From contig NC_059552.1 in NCBI RefSeq assembly GCF_905220415.1, positions 2,185,001-2,249,000 on the forward strand: DNA of 64,000 nt. Reading direction: 5' to 3'. The translations under genes and the position numbers were made by a program. Below are positions 59,137 to 64,000 of this stretch, piece after piece. Numbering within the stretch: the first letter of the stretch is position 1; every line of letters begins with the position of its first letter. This DNA is from Colias croceus (Eukaryota > Arthropoda > Insecta > Lepidoptera > Pieridae). The notes below the pieces were generated by a model. The model was not told the DNA's origin and made no database searches. It saw only the letters and a list, made by a program, of their open reading frames with translations.

Positions 59137-61794
59137 CTAGATTATATCTTTTCTTTTCAGTCGATTGTGGTAGGACTTTTTTATCAGTTGGCTAGCTAGT
59201 TTGTTCGGGTGTTTCTCCAGTCTGGCAACATAAGACTTTGTATGTGTATTAATTTCCTCTTTTATGGAACATATGTTAGTGTGGCTATGAATTTCAGCAT
59301 TAGTAGTAAACCAGGGGGCATTGCTGAGAGTTCGCAGTATAGTATTTTGCTGTCGTTGCAGTAGCGAGATAGATGAATTACTGGCACTACCCCATAGTTG
59401 AATGCCGTATGTCCAAATAGGTTTTATTACACTTTTATATATCAGTAGTTTGTTGTCCAGTGACAGGCGACTTTTCCGGCCCAGTATCCAGTACAAGCTG
59501 CGGTAGCGAATGTTTATTTCTTCTCTTTTTGCTTTGATGTGGTAGTTCCAGGTCAAACGTCGATCCAAGTGTAGCCCGAGGTAGCGGACTCTGTCAGTGT
59601 GTGGTAGTGTAGAATCTTTAAGCTTTACAGGCGGGCAATCTTCTTTTCGAAGCGTAAAGGTGACGTGTACCGATTTTGAGGGGCTCGGTTTAATTTTCCA
59701 CCTCTCCATCCAGTCCGTGATCGCGTTGAGACCTTTTTGTAGATTTTTTGATGCAATTGCCGGATCCTTACTACTTGCTAGTATTGCTGTGTCATCAGCG
59801 AATGTTGCTGTAGTGACGTTTTCAGTAAGCGGTAAGTCAGCTGTAAAAAGTGTGTATAGTACTGGTCCAAGCACTGAACCTTGTGGCACACCTGCTCTGA
59901 TGCTGTAGATGTTTGATGTCTTTCCACTTTCCAGAATTTGAAAGCGACGTTCACTAAGATAGGATTTTATAAGTGGATAAAAGCTGTGAGGTAGATTTTT
60001 CCTTAATTTGTATAGCAGACCTTCGTGCCATACTTTGTCAAAAGCTTGCTGGATATCCAAAAACACCGATGAACAGTATTCCCTTTCTTCTAGTGACTTC
60101 CGGACTCTTTCAACTACTCTATGAACTTGTTCAATAGTGGAATGTTCCTGTCTGAAGCCAAATTGATGATCTGGAATAGCATTGTTCACTGTAAGGCAGG
60201 TAAGCATTCTGGATAACAAAATCTTTTCGAAAACTTTTGACAGTATCGGTAATAGGCTAATGGGTCTATATGATGATACTTCATTAGCCGGTTTGCCAGG
60301 CTTATGTATCATCTGGATGTTTGATAATTTCCAGACATTAGGAAAATGTTGAACCCTTATAATTCCATTATAAAGGACTGTCAGGAATACTATAACCTTG
60401 CGGGGCATCTGCTTTAAAATTTCCTTGGTTATAAGATCTAAACCAGGCGCTTTTTTATCTTTAAGATCTTTTATCTTCCTCCATACTTCGGCGGTAGTTA
60501 CTGGTTTTGGCGGGAGAGACATTTGCATATCCTCTTTGAGGGCATTAATGATTTCTTCGTCGTGTCCAGTGGATGTCTCATTGTTGGGACGGAAAACTTT
60601 TTCTAGATGTTCGGCAAAGCAGGTTGCTTTTTCCTCTGGTGTCCTCGCCCAGCCTTGCGTTCCTTTTATTGGCGGTTTAGCATTCTGTGGACGGTCATAA
60701 TTTTTTGTAAACTTCCAGAGCGAGTAATTCGTCGAGGCATTTGCAGTCAGCGATTGGAGTTGTGTTTCGAGAGTTTTATTTCGCCAGTTATGAAGCATAT
60801 CTTTCAGTTTTCTCGCCTCTCTGTTGAATTTTGTTTTATCTGTACTCAACCTGCTGTCGTGCCAGATGCGCCTTGCTCTTCTTTTATTTACTATAGCCCT
60901 TTTTATATCGCGAGGATAATTATCAGGTATTTTTAAGGTCCTACTTTCTAGAGTGTTTAGGATACAGGCTTTTTGAATAAGCGATGTTACATATTTTGTA
61001 GATTCTTCTATATCATCGGGCGTCTTCAGGGAAACTTTCAGGTCAATATTGTTATTCAGATATTCTCTAACGGAATCCCAATCTGTAGTTTTATTATGAA
61101 ATGTCTTTATGTTTTCTTCTTCTATTAGTAGGGTGCTAGCTGTTAGTAGAACTGGAGTATGATCGGAAGAACCATCGTAGCAAGATTCTATTTTAAAGTA
61201 ATATGTTGACATACCCTTTGCAATGAAAAAGTCGAGTAGATCCGGGATTTTATTCTTATCTGAAGGCCAATACGTTGGCTCGCAAGTAGAAATGACACGC
61301 ATGTTATTATTGTCTATACAAGTTTTAAGTTGCCTGCCCCTTGTAGTTGTTAACCGTGATCCCCAGTGAATGTTCTTTGCATTCCAATCGCCTCCTGTAA
61401 TAAAGCGACTTCCTAGACTGCTGAAGAATTCGGAGAACATTTCACAGCTAATTTTATGTCTTGGAGGGCAATATACCGCCGAGACTTTGATATAGCCGGT
61501 CCTATCTTCTATAGCTATTGTAGTAGCTTGGATGTAGTCGGTTTTAAATTCTGGTAAGATATGATGTTTAACTGTCTTTCTCACAACAATTGCAGACCCA
61601 GCGTGGCCAGTTCCGTCGGGGTGGAGTGTAACATAGCATTGATATTTATTAAATTTTATGTTTGAAGCTGAGGTACAGTGTGCTTCAGATACCAGCAGTA
61701 AGTCTAAATTATGTTCGTTAAGAATCAGTTCAATTTCATTTCTATTAGGCGCTAAACCATTTGTGTTCCAGGTGGCTAGCTTCAAAGCTGTCAT
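59137..61794 (-). CDS. ORF2 protein: endonuclease + reverse transcriptase of jockey-type LINE
   Basis: This 885-residue frame starts at the ATG that overlaps the ORF1 stop (ATGA). The endonuclease occupies about residues 1-220: LATWNTNGLAPNRNEI, LVSEAHCTS (catalytic Glu), GGDWNAKNIHWGSR, SSDHTPVLL. The reverse transcriptase spans about 440-720: SYRPISLLPILSKVFEKIL, DHQFGFRQEHSTIEQVHR, VFLDIQQAFDKVWHEG, AGVPQGSVLGPVLYTLFTA, and catalytic TFADDTAILA. A C-terminal region ending in a basic stretch (NRLKRKDII) follows. The length is typical of jockey ORF2 and no RNase H domain is evident. Translation probably depends on termination and restart at the ATGA overlap, a mechanism shown for the SART1 LINE of silkworm; that is inference here. 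Confidence 0.94.
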   Translation of the reverse strand: MTALKLATWNTNGLAPNRNEIELILNEHNLDLLLVSEAHCTSASNIKFNKYQCYVTLHPDGTGHAGSAIVVRKTVKHHILPEFKTDYIQATTIAIEDRTGYIKVSAVYCPPRHKISCEMFSEFFSSLGSRFITGGDWNAKNIHWGSRLTTTRGRQLKTCIDNNNMRVISTCEPTYWPSDKNKIPDLLDFFIAKGMSTYYFKIESCYDGSSDHTPVLLTASTLLIEEENIKTFHNKTTDWDSVREYLNNNIDLKVSLKTPDDIEESTKYVTSLIQKACILNTLESRTLKIPDNYPRDIKRAIVNKRRARRIWHDSRLSTDKTKFNREARKLKDMLHNWRNKTLETQLQSLTANASTNYSLWKFTKNYDRPQNAKPPIKGTQGWARTPEEKATCFAEHLEKVFRPNNETSTGHDEEIINALKEDMQMSLPPKPVTTAEVWRKIKDLKDKKAPGLDLITKEILKQMPRKVIVFLTVLYNGIIRVQHFPNVWKLSNIQMIHKPGKPANEVSSYRPISLLPILSKVFEKILLSRMLTCLTVNNAIPDHQFGFRQEHSTIEQVHRVVERVRKSLEEREYCSSVFLDIQQAFDKVWHEGLLYKLRKNLPHSFYPLIKSYLSERRFQILESGKTSNIYSIRAGVPQGSVLGPVLYTLFTADLPLTENVTTATFADDTAILASSKDPAIASKNLQKGLNAITDWMERWKIKPSPSKSVHVTFTLRKEDCPPVKLKDSTLPHTDRVRYLGLHLDRRLTWNYHIKAKREEINIRYRSLYWILGRKSRLSLDNKLLIYKSVIKPIWTYGIQLWGSASNSSISLLQRQQNTILRTLSNAPWFTTNAEIHSHTNICSIKEEINTHTKSYVARLEKHPNKLASQLIKKSYHNRLKRKDII
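61791..61794 (-). promoter_or_regulatory. ATGA stop-start overlap between ORF1 and ORF2
   Basis: The ORF2 ATG (61794-61792) and ORF1 TGA (61793-61791) overlap by two bases in AAAATGAC. This geometry favours coupled translation on one RNA. Confidence 0.85.
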
Positions 61795-63278
61795 TTTGAC
61801 ATTTTTTCAACTAGCTTTGTTATGAGTACAATTAGATTACTCATTTGTTGTAAGATTTGATCGAACTTTTCGTTTTGTTTTATAACTATTTGTTCAAGTA
61901 GAGAGTTATCCGCTTGCTTTGTTTCAGTCTTCTGTTCATTATTCTTCTGTCTTAGTATATCTGAGTAGAGAGTATTTTTCTTCGGATTTTTCATTTCTAT
62001 ATTAGTATTATTATTATCTATGATTATATTATTTTCAGATGGAGTTTTAAAATCTTTTTTGTAATGCGAGTTAAGTTTGTTATTGGTTCTTCTGGCAAGG
62101 ATCTCTTTGTAGATTTCACATCCTTTATAGTTAGCTGGATGTGGTCCGTTGCAGAGAGCACAAGTTGCCGGCATATTTCTATCATGTTTTTTACACTCGG
62201 ATGTTTTGTGTGGTTCTCCACATTTAACACACCTGTACGGGCGCATGCAGTAATTTTTAGAGTGTCCGTATTGCTGGCATCTGTGACACTGTACAATCGA
62301 TCGTCTTTTCCTTGGGTCTTCTATAACAACGGATTGGTGATATATAAATTTTAGCTCTTTAACAATTTTATTATTAGGTCCAGGAGCAATGTTTACGAAA
62401 AATGTTGAGGTTGGTTTTTTTTCAGGTCCATATTTTGCGTTAATTATCTCGCCTACAACTGTGTTTCCAGTAGATTCTATTTCCTCTTTAATAGCACTAA
62501 TAGGTGTTGTGGGATGTAGATTTCGAATGACTACTCTAAAGTTTCTTTGATCTTTTCTGTTAAAAGTATGACCAATTATTCCATTTTCTCTTATTAGTGT
62601 TATTATTTTTTTATAGATTTCAACATTTATGCAGTTAATTCTTAACTGATTTCTGCTAATATTTTTAAGAGAGAATTGATTTTTTTCAGCAACACTTTCA
62701 AGGAGTTCTGTTAATCGATTAACATCATCAATTCCGTACAGTATAATAGGTGGTGGTTTGCTGGGTTTTCTGTAATTATCGTCCGAATCATTTTCTTCTG
62801 CCAAATCCAGGGGGAGAACACTGAATCGGTTAGTTGTCTTTATTTCTGGGGATGGTGAATTTGATAGCTTTTTTCTTTTAGGGTTACGTGCTTGAGGTAT
62901 TCTTTGCCAGGGTGGTGGTAATACTGTTTCCGTGTTTTCCGCTGGATAATTTTGTTCAACACTCAAGTTATCATCAGGATTTTGATTAGTTAAGTCAATT
63001 GATTGTTTTGCAGTAGGCACATTACCTAACGAGTTACTGCGTGGTCTCTGAATAAAAAGGCTCGGATGAAAGGCCTGCTGCACGAGTTTCTTGTTACCAG
63101 TAGCATTTGCTGTCGCAGGAACCTGGTGACCCATTCCTGTGCAGTTATCAATCAAAGGTGCTGGCAAAACTGTGCCCCCCCCAGAATACGAGGGGCTGCC
63201 CGAGGATTGCTCGGGGAGGGATTCTCCGGATGTACCGGTACCCTCCTGGGGTAGTTTGTTTTTTAATTTTGCCTCCAT
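61791..63278 (-). CDS. ORF1 nucleic-acid-binding protein of jockey-type LINE
   Basis: This 495-residue frame starts at ATG 63278. The N-terminal part is low in complexity (Ser, Pro, Gly, Asn). The middle, around residues 180-300, has the order expected of a PRE_C2HC-type RNA-binding region (ILYGIDDVNRLTELL ... FRVVIRNLHPTTPISAIKEE). Three zinc knuckles follow near 330-390: CHRCQQYGHSKNYC, CVKCGEPHKTSEC and CALCNGPHPANYKGC. The C-terminus is charged, possibly helical (LEQIVIKQNEKFDQILQQM). ORF1 proteins coat LINE RNA and carry it to the nucleus. The stop TGA shares ATGA with the ORF2 start. Confidence 0.92.
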   Translation of the reverse strand: MEAKLKNKLPQEGTGTSGESLPEQSSGSPSYSGGGTVLPAPLIDNCTGMGHQVPATANATGNKKLVQQAFHPSLFIQRPRSNSLGNVPTAKQSIDLTNQNPDDNLSVEQNYPAENTETVLPPPWQRIPQARNPKRKKLSNSPSPEIKTTNRFSVLPLDLAEENDSDDNYRKPSKPPPIILYGIDDVNRLTELLESVAEKNQFSLKNISRNQLRINCINVEIYKKIITLIRENGIIGHTFNRKDQRNFRVVIRNLHPTTPISAIKEEIESTGNTVVGEIINAKYGPEKKPTSTFFVNIAPGPNNKIVKELKFIYHQSVVIEDPRKRRSIVQCHRCQQYGHSKNYCMRPYRCVKCGEPHKTSECKKHDRNMPATCALCNGPHPANYKGCEIYKEILARRTNNKLNSHYKKDFKTPSENNIIIDNNNTNIEMKNPKKNTLYSDILRQKNNEQKTETKQADNSLLEQIVIKQNEKFDQILQQMSNLIVLITKLVEKMSK

Positions 63279-63383
63279 CTTCCTTCACGCCTCTCCTCTA
63301 AGTTTGCAGAATGCCTGCCGGTTAGTCCCGCCAGCCACTATCTTGTACTGGGCCCTTTTGGCGCACGTCGTCCTTATTTATTT

Positions 63384-64000
63384 GATATGAGAATAGGTTA
63401 TATTATTGTACAGTATGAGGTATAATATTGCTTGCTGAAGCAGACATAAGTTATCTTTATTGAATGATAACATTAATCAGCAAAACAGATTTAAATCAGT
63501 TATTTATCCAAGGAATTCAGAACAGTGGAAATTCCATTCAACATAATTTGATAATAAGATTTCTCTTGGGCCAAAGTGCACTGGTCGCCCACACAAAGTC
63601 AGTACAAAGTATTGAATCAGGTCATTGCACCACCACTTTCATTTAAAATGTTAAAAATTATTTAATACAATGTACCTATTCATTTTAAAAATAAAAATGT
63701 ATTGTTTTCTGGTATATTATTAACCTTTTGTGAATTTTTGTTAATGCAACATGCAATAAATAATGATAAATGATGACTTTGTAAATTTATAATTATTTAA
63801 TTTACATATTATAATGTGACATGGGTGTAAGTCCAAAAATTGTCTGTAGTAATGGAATTTTTTTATATATCTTTATGGGTACACCATTAGCTATGAAATT
63901 TATCATACATATTTGAAAGGCTGACAAAACTGACTTTATTTCCTTCAATGATGTGATGATAATTATCAAAAACAGGTGCATACTCTAATATACCTACATA
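63384..64000. other. AT-rich flank, no gene seen
   Basis: Sequence right of the LINE 5' end contains only short frames with no recognisable similarity. Confidence 0.4.

Larger units (their letters stand above)
58994..63373 (-). mobile_element. Full-length jockey-type non-LTR retrotransposon
   Basis: The order on the minus strand is a 5' leader (63373-63279, beginning GGACGACGTGCGCC), ORF1, ORF2, a 3' untranslated region of about 115 bp and an A tail (about 59022-58994). TTATTTATTT at 58984-58993 and 63374-63383 may be the target duplication, though it is low in complexity. Both frames are open, so this copy looks competent or recently so. It belongs to a different subfamily from the element at 1-2781. 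Confidence 0.88.

Noticed and set aside
59597..60936. Plus-strand frames of about 100 codons
   Set aside because: They are antisense shadows of the LINE ORF2.

Overview
The window reads as AT-rich nuclear DNA from a moth or butterfly (Lepidoptera). The evidence is several families of short Helitron-like repeats of the lepidopteran type (5' ends such as TCTATACTAATATTATAAAG, 3' ends CTAG before a T), tRNA-derived SINEs, two jockey-clade non-LTR retrotransposons, and a host gene whose protein matches the animal FEM1A/FEM1C proteins. No bacterial, viral or organellar features were seen.

Layout. Bases 1-2781 are the 3' part of a jockey-type retrotransposon on the plus strand, cut by the window edge. 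Bases 2862-5863 hold four consecutive internal exons of a Fem1 gene on the minus strand. All splice phases agree and the exons encode the ankyrin domain and the start of the next domain. The retrotransposon lies in the Fem1 intron, with its A tail about 80 bp past a Fem1 splice donor. The 3' half of Fem1 must lie left of the window, and the usual first coding exon was not found. Bases 6165-7930 are a PIF/Harbinger-type transposon with a broken transposase start, disrupted by a nested 1.17-kb hAT-type element with a perfect 8-bp target duplication.

From about 8 to 59 kb there is no gene I can name. The DNA is AT-rich intron or intergenic sequence with many non-autonomous repeats: about 18 Helitron-like copies, two tRNA-type SINEs, LINE 3' tails, several MITEs with readable target duplications, near-perfect hairpins, and a decayed transposon with a DUF7869-like reading frame. 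Two minus-strand candidate first exons (12.9-13.1 kb and 48.0-48.2 kb) are proposed at low confidence.

Bases 58994-63373 are a complete second jockey-type element on the minus strand. ORF1 (zinc-knuckle protein) and ORF2 (endonuclease plus reverse transcriptase) are both open and overlap at ATGA; there is an A tail and a possible 10-bp target duplication. It may still be, or recently have been, mobile.

The most unusual structures are three terminal-inverted-repeat elements with internal repeat arrays. Those at 30753-31984 and 53075-53638 share TAA target duplications, related ends, and internal units about 130-142 bp apart, each marked by CTCGAGCGCGTCAGATTA; the units face inward as an inverted pair of arrays. 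The one at 20425-21422 has 37-bp perfect ends and repeated copies of TCAAACTCCGGTAAGTCC. I do not recognise these families.
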